The notes under the pieces are model-generated. The model did no database searches, had not been told where the DNA came from, and was given only the letters and a program-made list of their open reading frames with translations. Source: Purshia tridentata (lineage: Eukaryota > Streptophyta > Magnoliopsida > Rosales > Rosaceae). From it: a stretch of DNA of 64,000 nt. A program made the translations under genes and the position numbers. Location: positions 30,786 through 94,785 of the forward strand of contig QANT01007002.1 in assembly GCA_003254885.1 (NCBI GenBank), written 5' to 3'. Positions 63,898 to 64,000 of the stretch are shown here, piece by piece; the first letter of the stretch is position 1; each line of letters starts with the position of its first letter.

Positions 63898-64000
63898 GAA
63901 CAATTTTTGGGTCACCCCAAGGGTGACCTCAAGGTCCATCCCACCCCTCGAAACTCTAATTTCGGCAATGTTGACGCATAATCGGAACCGTTCATATTTT
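63898..64000. mobile_element. Second copy of the MULE-type MITE, left end
   Basis: Begins GAACAATTTTTGGGTCACCCC, close to the ends of the element at 12571-12958, and then shares ATTTCGGCAATGTTGACGCATAATCGGAACCGTTC with it. The window ends inside the left arm. If full length it should end near 64285 and be flanked by a 9-bp duplication of 63889-63897 (TTCCATGTT). Confidence 0.8.

Overview
The window is plant nuclear DNA from a dicot, probably a woody rosid. Rosaceae such as Prunus fits the protein sequences I recognise, but that is inference. The reasons are spliced genes with short GT-AG introns, AT-rich intergenic DNA, and plant-only families: B2 cyclin, VQ protein, plant mobile domain protein, chloroplast UMP kinase, Athila retrotransposon, CACTA and MULE transposons. 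All exon coordinates were read by eye from splice sites and reading frame.

Layout. (1) 1-11.2 kb is a gene cluster, all on the minus strand: the first coding exons of a TMEM184/LAZ1-type (DUF300) membrane protein, a nine-exon penta-EF-hand calcium-binding protein, and an eleven-exon B2-type cyclin with KEN box, D-box and MSA promoter motifs. (2) 11.2-26.8 kb is gene-poor and filled with transposon remains: a 388-bp MULE-type MITE with a 9-bp target duplication, a long inverted-repeat element carrying Helitron-like inserts, a 2.1-kb solo LTR with a perfect 5-bp target duplication, a CACTA fragment with a Copia gag fragment beside it, a palindromic 109-bp minisatellite, and a broken sulfotransferase gene. 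(3) 26.8-38.2 kb is an Athila-type Ty3/Gypsy element with both LTRs but a gag-pol broken by several stops and frameshifts. An extra copy of its 3' untranslated region lies upstream of the 5' LTR. (4) 38.2-48.2 kb holds a ~150-bp tandem array with a 1,585-bp higher-order period, then a decayed MULE transposase joined to SWIM and OTU-protease regions, then a ~124-bp tandem array, then a convergent and apparently intact plant mobile domain (PMD) gene. This is the most unusual part of the window. (5) 48.9-55.8 kb returns to ordinary genes: a seven-exon plastid UMP kinase (+) and an intronless MKS1-like VQ-motif gene (-) with W-boxes upstream. (6) 55.8-64 kb is non-coding, dominated by a ~2-kb imperfect tandem duplication. 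It ends with a possible first exon of another gene and the left end of a second copy of the 12.6-kb MITE.

The cyclin, calcium-binding, UMP kinase and VQ genes look functional and unrelated in pathway. The central 37 kb is a transposon island, in which only the PMD gene keeps an open, correctly spliced reading frame.
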